Source: Desulfosporosinus youngiae DSM 17734 (GTDB lineage: Bacteria; Bacillota; Desulfitobacteriia; Desulfitobacteriales; Desulfitobacteriaceae). From it: a stretch of DNA of 64,000 bases. The translations under genes were made by a program, and so were the position numbers. The notes below the pieces were generated by a model. It was not told the DNA's origin. It saw only the letters and a program-made list of their open reading frames with translations, and made no database searches. Below, piece after piece: positions 57,139 through 64,000 of the stretch (the stretch's first letter is position 1; every line of letters begins with the position of its first letter). The DNA is taken from positions 3,740,226-3,804,225 of the forward strand of contig NZ_CM001441.1 in NCBI RefSeq assembly GCF_000244895.1. Direction: 5' to 3'.

Positions 57139-57534
57139 ATGAGACTTATTTATCCTGCTTGCTTTTACCCAAACGAAGATGGCTATACTGTGGTCTTTCC
57201 TGATTTACCAGGATGTGTAACCGAAGGCGATACTTTACCTGAAGCTATGGATATGGCTATCGACGCAGCTTCCGGTTGGCTGTTAGGCGAAGTTGAGGAG
57301 AATAAGCAATTACCTAAAGCTACAAATATTAAAAATGTAATCCCTAACGAATATGAGAATGGTTTCGTTAGTCTCATTGGTGTTGACTTAGACGAATACT
57401 CCCAAAAGCGCGGACATAAAGCTGTAAAGAAAACCCTTACAATCCCCGCTTGGTTAAACACTATTGCTGAGGAGAATAATGTAAACTTCTCTCAGGTTCT
57501 GCAAAGCGCTCTAAAAGATCAGCTTGGTATTTAG
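57139..57534 (+). CDS. hicB: HicB-family antitoxin
   Basis: 131 residues, ribosome site AAAGGCGGAAT. N-terminal HicB fold (YPACFYPNEDGYTVVFPDLP, GCVTEGDTLPEAMDMAIDA) that blocks HicA, and a C-terminal ribbon-helix-helix DNA-binding part (VKKTLTIPAWLNTIAEENNV) that represses the operon. Followed by a strong terminator. Confidence 0.93.
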   Translation: MRLIYPACFYPNEDGYTVVFPDLPGCVTEGDTLPEAMDMAIDAASGWLLGEVEENKQLPKATNIKNVIPNEYENGFVSLIGVDLDEYSQKRGHKAVKKTLTIPAWLNTIAEENNVNFSQVLQSALKDQLGI

Positions 57535-57550
57535 TAATAAAAATAATTTC

Positions 57551-57574
57551 AGCAGCCTAACCGGCTGCTTTTTT
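57551..57574 (+). terminator. terminator of hicAB
   Basis: AGCAGCC and GGCTGCT form a 7-bp stem with a 5-base loop, followed by a run of six T, 17 bases after the hicB stop. Confidence 0.9.
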
Positions 57575-57635
57575 ATTGCCTAAAAACGCTGATTTATCTA
57601 GTTAAACTTGCTCAGCAATTAATTAATCTATAAGG

Positions 57636-58397
57636 TCATTTTGGAATTTTGAAAGATGCCGATACGTCAAACTTCTGGATTTTTCCATGAGGTGCGTCTT
57701 TCCATGTGATCAGTCCCATATGCTCTTTTTCTGCGTTTGCTCGGGTATAGATAACTTCTGAAGCAGTCTGCCCGTGAATCGCCCAGTGAAGCTTGTTCTG
57801 GATAGTAGCGAAAAACCGCTTTGTGGCGCTTGCATTTACATCATAATCGATGGATGTTGCATAAATATCAGTGATTTTCTGATAAAACTTCCGCTCGCTT
57901 AAACGAATTTCGCGAACACGCTGAAGCTGTTCCTCAAAATACTCCTCTGCCAGAATTGAGCCGCCATTTTTTAAGCGTTCATCGTCCATGGCAAATCCCT
58001 TGATCGTGTACTCCTTCACGATTTGATTCGCCCATTTGCGGAATTGAACGGCTCGTTCATTGTTTACTTTAAAGCCGATAGCAATGATCATTTGCAAATT
58101 ATAATGCTTAACATCGCGCGAGACTTGGCGCGATCCCTCTGTTTGAACTATCCGGAAATTCCGGATAGTTGCTCCCATTTCTAATTCATTATCTTCATAT
58201 ATCTTTTGTATATGCTCATTTATTGTACGGACATCTACGTCATATAGCGTTGCTAGCATCTTCTGCGTAAGCCAAATATTTTCGTCTTCATAACGCATTT
58301 CAAAGCTTTGAGGATTATCGCCCGTAGCCGCAACATATGTAAGGTATTCGGCCGCACTGGAACGGATGGTAATTTCGTTTTTCTTCTTCTTCACCAT
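57636..58397 (-). CDS. RhuM-family protein, C-terminally truncated
   Basis: 253 residues of the RhuM (virulence protein) family, often found on mobile islands. Seen: RYEDENIWLTQKMLATLYDV, TEGSRQVSRDVKHYNLQMII and IGFKVNNERAVQFRKWAN, all typical, and FFATIQNKLHWAIHGQTASE. Family members of full length run to about 330 residues. Here the frame ends KIQKFDVSASFKIPK soon after the conserved region, so a frameshift or deletion removed the tail. Function of the family is not known. It stands next to hicAB. Confidence 0.8.
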   Translation of the reverse strand: MVKKKKNEITIRSSAAEYLTYVAATGDNPQSFEMRYEDENIWLTQKMLATLYDVDVRTINEHIQKIYEDNELEMGATIRNFRIVQTEGSRQVSRDVKHYNLQMIIAIGFKVNNERAVQFRKWANQIVKEYTIKGFAMDDERLKNGGSILAEEYFEEQLQRVREIRLSERKFYQKITDIYATSIDYDVNASATKRFFATIQNKLHWAIHGQTASEVIYTRANAEKEHMGLITWKDAPHGKIQKFDVSASFKIPK

Positions 58398-58636
58398 TAG
58401 ATTTTTACCTCCACCCTTTAATAACCAATCAGTAACTACAATTTGTAGTCAACCAAATTTACCAAACATATGTTCTGTGCGCAACCTTGTTTCATCAGCC
58501 TCATACATTTGCTCTTCAGCCATGCCTCATTGGCATTGATTTCACTGGGTTTATCAGCAATGTCATTTGTTCTGTATCCTCAAGGGTAGCACTTAGATGT
58601 CATAGTTCCTGCTAAAACCCTTTATTTTCAACGGGT

Positions 58637-60031
58637 TTAAGCCTGTTCAAGGGTCACCACACACTCAACATGAACCGTCCACGGAAACATATCTACCGGC
58701 TGCACCTCAGCCACCCGGTATCCCCCGCTCTGCAGTATCTCCAAATCACGTGCCAACGTCCCCGGATCACAGGAGACATAAATGATCTGATCCGGTCCCA
58801 ATTCCAGCAATCGATCCAGCACTCTCTTGTGTGCTCCGGCCCGGGGCGGATCGAGAACCACAATATCCGGACGATCGATGATTTGCCGGAAAGTATCTTC
58901 CACTTTGCCAGCAATAAACTCTGCATTATTAATTCCGTTACGCCTGGCATTTTCCCGGGCATCTGCCACAGCGTAAGGATTTTCTTCGATTCCCCAAACC
59001 TTTTTAGCTTTGGACGCCAAGGCCAAGGTAATAGTCCCGATTCCGCAGTAAAGATCCCAAGCAACTTTCTCTGTTGAAAGCTCTGCCCAATCCAGCACTG
59101 TGCTATAAAGTCTGCGGGTCTGAGTTAGGTTGACTTGCAGGAACGCCAGAGGGGAGATCTTAAACTCCCCTCCCAGCACATCCTCCGTAAAATCCCCTTG
59201 ACCGGCGATGCGCTCCGGCTCTCCTGAACTGTTGATCCCCCAAACCCAGCGGAGCCCTGCACCTGCTTCCTTTGCGGGTTCTGCCCCCTTCCATTCTTTG
59301 CCCGGACCAACCCATTCTCCCAGCTTCTGGGCAACTGGCCAAGAAACATCTGCCAGAAAAGTATCCGGCAGGGAGTCCAGAATCAGCATCCCTTCTCCCC
59401 GGGAATTTTCCCGGAAGGTCATCGAGGTCAGCTGTGGGAAGGATTTCCTATCCCCTTTGCCCAGAAGCTCTTCTGCTTCTCGGACCCAGCGATTCATCTC
59501 CTCACTGATCAAAAGACAGTCGGCAAAGGGAACCGTCGCTTTGCTTTTTTCCTGGTAATAGCCCAGGATACCTTGTTCCCCATAGTGCAGCCGGGCTTTA
59601 TTGCGGTAACGCCAGGGATCATCCATCCCAATGGTCGGCTGAATCGTTACACTATCCAGCGGGATTTTGCCGATCCTGACCAGAGCGTCTGCCACCCACT
59701 GCTTCTTCCAAGCCAAGGTCTGCTCATACTTCAGGTGCTGCAGCTGGCAGCCGCCGCAGACAGAAAATACACTGCAAGGCGGCTTGACCCGGTCTGCAGA
59801 TGCTTTCAGAATTCCCAGCAGTTTTCCCCTCTGCCAGTTCTTCTTCACTTCCACAATCTGAACCTGGCCAATTTCCCCAGGCAGCAAACCAGGCACAAAG
59901 GTAGCTTTGCCTTCATAATATCCCACAGCCATTCCCTCTGAGGTAAGACGAAGGACTTCTAAATCAATAACCTTATTAATAACGCCGCCGGCAGCGTTGT
60001 TTTTCCCATTGACCGGATACTTTGATTTCAC
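58637..60031 (-). CDS. rlmD: 23S rRNA (uracil-5-)-methyltransferase RlmD
   Basis: About 464 residues from GTG 60031, which has GGGAGG ten bases upstream; ATG 60052 and 60121 are alternatives. N-terminal TRAM domain (VIDLEVLRLTSEGMAVGYYE), the 4Fe-4S cysteines (CSVFSVCGGCQLQHL), a SAM-binding site (DLYCGIGTITLALA), and the catalytic motif YVSCDPGTLARDLE with VLDPPRAG. It methylates U1939-type uridines in 23S rRNA. Parts of it are duplicated at 24646-24870 and 37387-37487. It has no operon partners here. Confidence 0.93.
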   Translation of the reverse strand: MKSKYPVNGKNNAAGGVINKVIDLEVLRLTSEGMAVGYYEGKATFVPGLLPGEIGQVQIVEVKKNWQRGKLLGILKASADRVKPPCSVFSVCGGCQLQHLKYEQTLAWKKQWVADALVRIGKIPLDSVTIQPTIGMDDPWRYRNKARLHYGEQGILGYYQEKSKATVPFADCLLISEEMNRWVREAEELLGKGDRKSFPQLTSMTFRENSRGEGMLILDSLPDTFLADVSWPVAQKLGEWVGPGKEWKGAEPAKEAGAGLRWVWGINSSGEPERIAGQGDFTEDVLGGEFKISPLAFLQVNLTQTRRLYSTVLDWAELSTEKVAWDLYCGIGTITLALASKAKKVWGIEENPYAVADARENARRNGINNAEFIAGKVEDTFRQIIDRPDIVVLDPPRAGAHKRVLDRLLELGPDQIIYVSCDPGTLARDLEILQSGGYRVAEVQPVDMFPWTVHVECVVTLEQA

Positions 60032-60319
60032 GGTTTTTTTCCTCCCAACCATATTCCAGTTCATTGTAAACCAAGGCGTCCCTCCTGTCCAACAGCTTCC
60101 CCTAGCAAAACCATAGGGCATGATCCCCTCCCCAGCTTGGATTCATGCCCTATGATTATTCTATCTCAAGTTTATTTTGCATTATTTATAGTAAACATTA
60201 GCGTTGCATAAAGTAATCAGCAAATAGTCAAATCACCAATACTGTAGGAAACAAGAGAAAAACAATGGAATCGGTCAACATTCCCGATTACTGCTGTAAA
60301 CTAATAAAAAATCCATCAT

Positions 60320-60440
60320 ACTGTGAGAAATCGTCAAACAAGATGCTTTCGACAAACTCATGAATGTCTTCCAGGGCACTCGGTCATCCATGGCCGGCGT
60401 CCACTAAAGCAGCACCTGGAACGCAGGAAAAAAATAGAGT
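60320..60440 (-). pseudogene. possible short gene remnant
   Basis: The stretch 60122-60443 has no intact gene. One minus-strand frame reads ALEDIHEFVESILFDDFSQY, which looks protein-like but has no start or ribosome site and is not assigned. A motif ATTAGCGTTGCAT at 60196 is shared with 56178. Confidence 0.2.
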
Positions 60441-60443
60441 ATC

Positions 60444-61505
60444 CTAAGGAATACGTCTTATTCTGTTCAAAAATTCTGCCATTATCTGAACAAATTTATC
60501 CGGATGCTCGAAATGAATATCGTGGCCGGATTTTATAGTTGTCATCTCATTTCCTTTGATAAGGCTATGCACCTTTTCAGCATCTTCGTCACTGTTAGCT
60601 GCATAAAGTACCCCATCCTTGCCGTATTGGGTGGCTGCCTTGATATATACGGAAGGACAGTTGATTTGGGACAAGGTTTTTTGCTGATTAAACCCTTCAA
60701 ACCATGAGCCTGTATAAAAAGTCTCTGAAAAGCCCAGGTCAAAGTCGTCCAAATAAAGCGTCCCATGAATCCATTGATAGGGTACGTACCATAATTTTAA
60801 CGGTTCTCCCGGGTGTTCGGCCCGATACTTCCTTGCACTCGCCGCGACAAATTTTCGCAAGTCGCCAAACATTCCCCATAAATAGCTATTTTCCATATAG
60901 TACACTACATAATCATCCGTACCGGTTTGCTTTCTAAAGTTATGCACTGTTTCAAAGTTCTCCAGCCAGACAAAGGTATTCTGCATTTCTTCCGGCTCCA
61001 CACTAAAAAACGGCGGATCTTCCAGCACGATCCCTAAAACATCTTGCGGGGCATTGGCGGCGATCCAGGCTGCTAAGATACCGCCGGAAGAATGGCCTGA
61101 TACCACGCATGGTTCCCCAATGACATTTTCAATAAACCGGACAAAATCCTGCCCCATGGCAACCCCGGTATACTTTGCAGAATCATGACTGGATTCCCCA
61201 TGGCCATGACAATCGATGGCATAGACATGATAATACTCAGACAATCCCGGCAGGACTCTTGCATAATCTTCCCATTCCATAGACTGCCCGTGTATTAACA
61301 AAAGGGCTGGTCCATTATCCGGTCCTTCAGCATAATTAAGTATGGTTCCTCCGGCAAGAGTTATTTGCTTTTCCTGATAACCCGCCTTATAGGTTTTCTC
61401 TAATGGCCTTTTGTCATAATTCATATTCTTATAAGCATAAATACCAAGAGCACTTGCAGCAGCTGCAATGATAATGCCCAGCGCAAGCAATACTTTTTTC
61501 AGCAC
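60444..61505 (-). CDS. membrane-anchored alpha/beta hydrolase
   Basis: 353 residues. An N-terminal signal anchor (VLLALGIIIAAAASALGIYA), oxyanion region ALLLIHGQSMEWEDYARVLP, nucleophile elbow SGHSSGG, and the last catalytic His in KSGHDIHFEHP. Likely an outer-side esterase or lipase-like enzyme; the substrate is unknown. It has its own promoter region and is not linked to neighbours. Confidence 0.88.
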   Translation of the reverse strand: MLKKVLLALGIIIAAAASALGIYAYKNMNYDKRPLEKTYKAGYQEKQITLAGGTILNYAEGPDNGPALLLIHGQSMEWEDYARVLPGLSEYYHVYAIDCHGHGESSHDSAKYTGVAMGQDFVRFIENVIGEPCVVSGHSSGGILAAWIAANAPQDVLGIVLEDPPFFSVEPEEMQNTFVWLENFETVHNFRKQTGTDDYVVYYMENSYLWGMFGDLRKFVAASARKYRAEHPGEPLKLWYVPYQWIHGTLYLDDFDLGFSETFYTGSWFEGFNQQKTLSQINCPSVYIKAATQYGKDGVLYAANSDEDAEKVHSLIKGNEMTTIKSGHDIHFEHPDKFVQIMAEFLNRIRRIP

Positions 61506-61623
61506 TTTAATTTCCCCTTTACCAGCTGTTGTCCTTGATCCCTTTCTCTACCTCTCATTCACTCCGCTACTCCCCCGGTATGCTGCCAATACTTTACATA
61601 GCCTTTAGAGAAGAAGCTTTTTC

Positions 61624-61655
61624 TTTTGATACGATATAACTTTGATACGATGTAA
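61624..61655. repeat. 16-bp tandem direct repeat
   Basis: TTTGATACGATATAAC is followed at once by TTTGATACGATGTAAA. An inverted copy of the core (GTATCAAA) lies at about 61685. Possibly operator sites in the 684-base stretch 61506-62189, which otherwise holds the promoter and leader of the next gene. Confidence 0.35.
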
Positions 61656-61880
61656 ATTATAGGTAAAAAACAGAAAAACTACCTGTATCAAAATTACGTA
61701 GGTAGTTTCTACACTTTTGTTGCTTATTATATGATTACAGAGAGAATTATAACTGCGACTTGCTCTCATACTATCTATGGGGCAACCTCGCATGTATGGT
61801 TGTTCTGGTTAGTCCAAATCAATAAGTGATAAAGGCCATGCCTGACACTTACCGACTTATTCGTAAATTCCACAGCAGGC

Positions 61881-61909
61881 TTGAAACTCAGAATACCTTA
61901 TATTATACT
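61881..61909 (+). promoter_or_regulatory. promoter of the attenuated hydrolase gene
   Basis: TTGAAA (61881-61886) and TATACT (61904-61909) are separated by 17 bases. The transcript would start near 61916, just before a leader peptide with a strong ribosome site. Confidence 0.75.
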
Positions 61910-61941
61910 TTAACCATTCCGTTTAAATGGAGGGATTACGT

Positions 61942-61962
61942 GTGTTGATTTTTTCCCGATAA
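61942..61962 (+). CDS. leader peptide MLIFSR
   Basis: A six-codon frame, GTG TTG ATT TTT TCC CGA then TAA, stands seven bases after TGGAGGG. Such tiny frames in front of a conditional terminator sense ribosome stalling in attenuation of antibiotic-response genes. The call rests on the ribosome site, the promoter and the terminator; the peptide itself has no known match. Confidence 0.5.
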   Translation: MLIFSR

Positions 61963-62144
61963 AGAAAGCCTGCAAATAATTGCATCTTTTAACTCTGCCT
62001 GCTGCAGAATAATCGGGATTGGTCTGCCTATACGTAATACCTGCTCATTTTTTCTCAGAATGAAAGAACTTCCCCCCGCAGGGAGCGGTTGTTTTTTGTT
62101 TTGATAGAGTTCAGCACAGGCAGGGAGATGTCTGTGCTTTTTTA
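61959..62144 (+). promoter_or_regulatory. attenuator leader of the hydrolase gene
   Basis: After the leader peptide the RNA can pair CCCGAT (61955-61960) with ATCGGG (about 62012-62017) and has several GC-rich segments. It ends in a terminator: AGCACAG (62113-62119), a 12-base loop, CTGTGCT (62132-62138), then TTTTTT. The downstream gene starts 45 bases later behind AAAGGAGG. Confidence 0.6.
62113..62144 (+). terminator. intrinsic terminator inside the leader
   Basis: A 7-bp stem with a 12-base loop and a six-T run, between promoter and coding region of the same gene, so it can act only as an attenuator or as the end of a short RNA. Confidence 0.8.
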
Positions 62145-62189
62145 TTTCTTCTTAATTTTTATAGTTCTTTTTACTAAAGGAGGATTTTA

Positions 62190-63032
62190 ATGAACAAGCA
62201 AGTAACCTTTGAGCAAGTTTCACTGAACACTGAATGTTTTGGTAATCCGGATAACCCTGCAATTCTTTTAATTATGGGGGCGGCAAGTTCTATGATCTGG
62301 TGGGAAACCCCTTTCTGCCAACTACTAGCTGATCAAGGATTCTTTGTCATCCGCTACGACAACCGGGATACGGGTAAATCCACTTCTTATCCTCCCGGCA
62401 AGCCGGAATATACGTTCGAGGATTTGGCGGATGATGCAATCCGGGTACTGGATAGTTACACCGTAGAAAAGGCTGTTATTATGGGGATGTCTATGGGCGG
62501 CATGCTGACCCAAATGATAGCCCTGCGCCATCCTGAACGTGTACGCGGTATTGTCCTGTTATCGTCCATGTATTTTGCAGCCGGTGCTGAAAATTTGCCC
62601 TACTCCTCCGAGGAAGTTAACGAATTTTTTGCCTCATTCGGGCAAAATGAGCCGGAGAATGATCATGAACTTTTAGAATATGCAATCCGTCAATGGCGGG
62701 TTACTAATAAAAGCAGCCGTCCCAAAGATGTGGAACACATCAGAGCTATGCTTAAGCTGGATATTGAAAGAGCGGCCAACTATGCCAGCCGCGTCAATCA
62801 TTCTTATGCTCAGGTAACAGGTGACGAACTTGGCAGGATTGCTGAAATTCAAACTCCCGCCCTGGTTATTCACGGTACGGAGGATGTGGTCATTCCCTAT
62901 ATCCACGGTGAAATGCTGGCGGGAACTATCCCGGATTCAGTCCTTTACACCATGGAAGGGGCAGGCCACGAACTTCATCCCCAGGATTATATACCGGTGG
63001 TCAAACAAATTGTCAGCCGGTTTGCACCGTAA
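62190..63032 (+). CDS. alpha/beta hydrolase
   Basis: 280 residues. Oxyanion loop LLIMGAASSMIWWE, FVIRYDNRDTGKST, nucleophile elbow GMSMGGML, acid in HGTEDVVIPYIHG and His in EGAGHELHP. The pattern is like the RdmC/anthracycline-esterase type hydrolases. Ribosome site AAAGGAGG. The upstream attenuator suggests induction by a translation inhibitor, so a role in drug tolerance is possible; this is inference. It has no operon partner. Confidence 0.9.
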   Translation: MNKQVTFEQVSLNTECFGNPDNPAILLIMGAASSMIWWETPFCQLLADQGFFVIRYDNRDTGKSTSYPPGKPEYTFEDLADDAIRVLDSYTVEKAVIMGMSMGGMLTQMIALRHPERVRGIVLLSSMYFAAGAENLPYSSEEVNEFFASFGQNEPENDHELLEYAIRQWRVTNKSSRPKDVEHIRAMLKLDIERAANYASRVNHSYAQVTGDELGRIAEIQTPALVIHGTEDVVIPYIHGEMLAGTIPDSVLYTMEGAGHELHPQDYIPVVKQIVSRFAP

Positions 63033-63037
63033 TCATT

Positions 63038-64000
63038 TTATAAAGCACTTTTATTTGACAATAATTTATCCAAATATATGGATTTAAACTGTTTACTAGC
63101 CAGTATCTGCTTTAAAGGCGGCAATTTAAGAATAACTCCAAGCACTGCTGCCATGGCACGATGATTGGCAAATGCCTGGTTATCAAATATGAGATTTTGG
63201 AGGGTTCCTTTTTCGATTGCTTGCAGTACAAATCTATGGGTACTATTCACCGGTGTAATGACTTGAACCTCTCGGCCTACTAATTCAATGGCATTTTTGG
63301 GACAACTTCGCACACATACACCACAGCCAAGGCATACCTCATTATCTACTTGTGCCGCCGCCTTACCCTCTTTGTTGTCTGGCCTGGAAATTGCTGATAC
63401 CGGGCATACCGTTTCACATTTACCGCATCCTACGCATTCTTCCGAAATCTTAGGTATGTAATTTGTCGTGGCCACCGGCTGCATTGGGCTGAATTTTCTT
63501 GCTGCTTGCAGGGCTTCACAACAACAACCGCAACAATTGCAAATAAATGCCGGGTCTTCACGAACATTTTCGCCTATTTGCACCAGATTAGCTGCATAAG
63601 AACGTTCTAAGACATCCATTGCCTCTTTCTTATCAATTAATCTCGCATGCTGCCCATGTTCTGCAAGAGAACGGGCAACATTTCCAAAGGTGAGGCAAAC
63701 ATCCAATGGAGCATTTATTGCACAGGGGTGGCCTGTATGTAACATCTTATGCCTGCAATAACAAGTTCCCAGGCCTATATGAGCTGCTTCCTCAATAATA
63801 TGGCTTGCTCTTTCATAATCCAGAATATGAATTGTCTTATCATTCGTCAAAATTGGCTCCTGCACATAAACCCGCCCAAGACGGGTCTCTGTTGCGAAAA
63901 ATAAGTCCTTAACAAAATCTTCTTCTACATTCATGTATTGATAATACAATTCACTTAAATATTTCTGATCAATGTCGCCCCTTGTACGCATCAAGGCAAA
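63038..64000 (-). CDS. 4Fe-4S dicluster protein, partial at window edge
   Basis: At least 318 residues; the frame is open to the right edge (FALMRTRGD), so the N-terminus lies outside. Seen: an extra Cys region CYCRHKMLHTGHPC and CNCCGCCCEALQA, then two ferredoxin motifs CVGCGKCETVCP and CLGCGVCVRSCP. Such proteins are common in Desulfitobacterium-like genomes as electron carriers, often with N-terminal regions like winged helix domains. Partner enzyme unknown. It converges with the hydrolase gene, only five bases apart. Confidence 0.85.
   Translation of the reverse strand, partial: FALMRTRGDIDQKYLSELYYQYMNVEEDFVKDLFFATETRLGRVYVQEPILTNDKTIHILDYERASHIIEEAAHIGLGTCYCRHKMLHTGHPCAINAPLDVCLTFGNVARSLAEHGQHARLIDKKEAMDVLERSYAANLVQIGENVREDPAFICNCCGCCCEALQAARKFSPMQPVATTNYIPKISEECVGCGKCETVCPVSAISRPDNKEGKAAAQVDNEVCLGCGVCVRSCPKNAIELVGREVQVITPVNSTHRFVLQAIEKGTLQNLIFDNQAFANHRAMAAVLGVILKLPPLKQILASKQFKSIYLDKLLSNKSAL

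Overview
The window looks like a chromosome segment of a spore-forming, anaerobic Clostridia, most like Desulfitobacterium or Desulfosporosinus. This is an inference from gene content: a sigma-54 activator with CBS and PAS domains, a SPOCS/DUF4183 spore-surface gene set, CWB2-anchored surface proteins, many ferredoxins and two-component systems, and strong AGGAGG-type ribosome sites. No rRNA or tRNA gene was seen. The window is notable for decay: at least fifteen gene remnants lie between intact genes, and several can be read through frameshifts or deletion joints.

Region by region. 0.2-6.7 kb: a minus-strand set of OsmC, a Na+/solute symporter and dihydrolipoyl dehydrogenase sits behind a near-consensus sigma-54 promoter. 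The gene for a CBS-PAS-AAA-Fis activator and a GcvH-type lipoyl protein follow. 7-11.4 kb: a decapitated BlaR1-like gene whose BlaI-type operator survives, then a histidine kinase/SARP-type response regulator pair. 11.6-15.5 kb: an HD-GYP protein, CheW and a chemoreceptor without CheA, then an HD hydrolase. 15.5-19.7 kb: a possible leader RNA, the potassium transporter Kup, an ABC-transporter remnant, an Rpn-family nuclease and a six-repeat type I-C CRISPR array with leader but no cas genes. 20.2-24.2 kb: MerR with a divergent 19-bp-spacer promoter for an iron alcohol dehydrogenase, followed by a partly decayed redox operon.

24.2-38 kb is an accessory zone. It holds a four-gene spore/surface-protein cluster (25.1-29.9 kb), a structured RNA with terminator in front of an AT-rich coiled-coil/DUF2325-like gene, a cysteine desulfurase, three DUF3102 fragments, two partial copies of rlmD and a row of frameshifted, immunity-like genes. 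38-53 kb is a cell-surface block: LemA, a DUF2207 membrane protein, a SHOCT protein and a zinc ribbon lead into a 2156-residue CWB2 protein and a broken SLH gene. Beside it lie a WG-repeat/CWB2 protein and a divergent LytTR regulator with its GHKL sensor kinase.

53-64 kb: conjugation (VirD4-like), Rpn and IS66 remnants, a ferredoxin, a kinase/regulator pair, a HicAB toxin-antitoxin pair, a truncated RhuM, the intact rlmD, two alpha/beta hydrolases (the second behind a promoter, leader peptide and terminator typical of transcription attenuation), and the C-terminal part of a 4Fe-4S protein cut by the window edge.

The best candidates for something new are the LemA-to-giant-surface-protein operon with its LytTR system, the DUF4183/SPOCS cluster, the attenuator leader at 61.9 kb, the structured RNA at 30.7 kb, and the sigma-54-controlled OsmC/Lpd/lipoyl-protein set.
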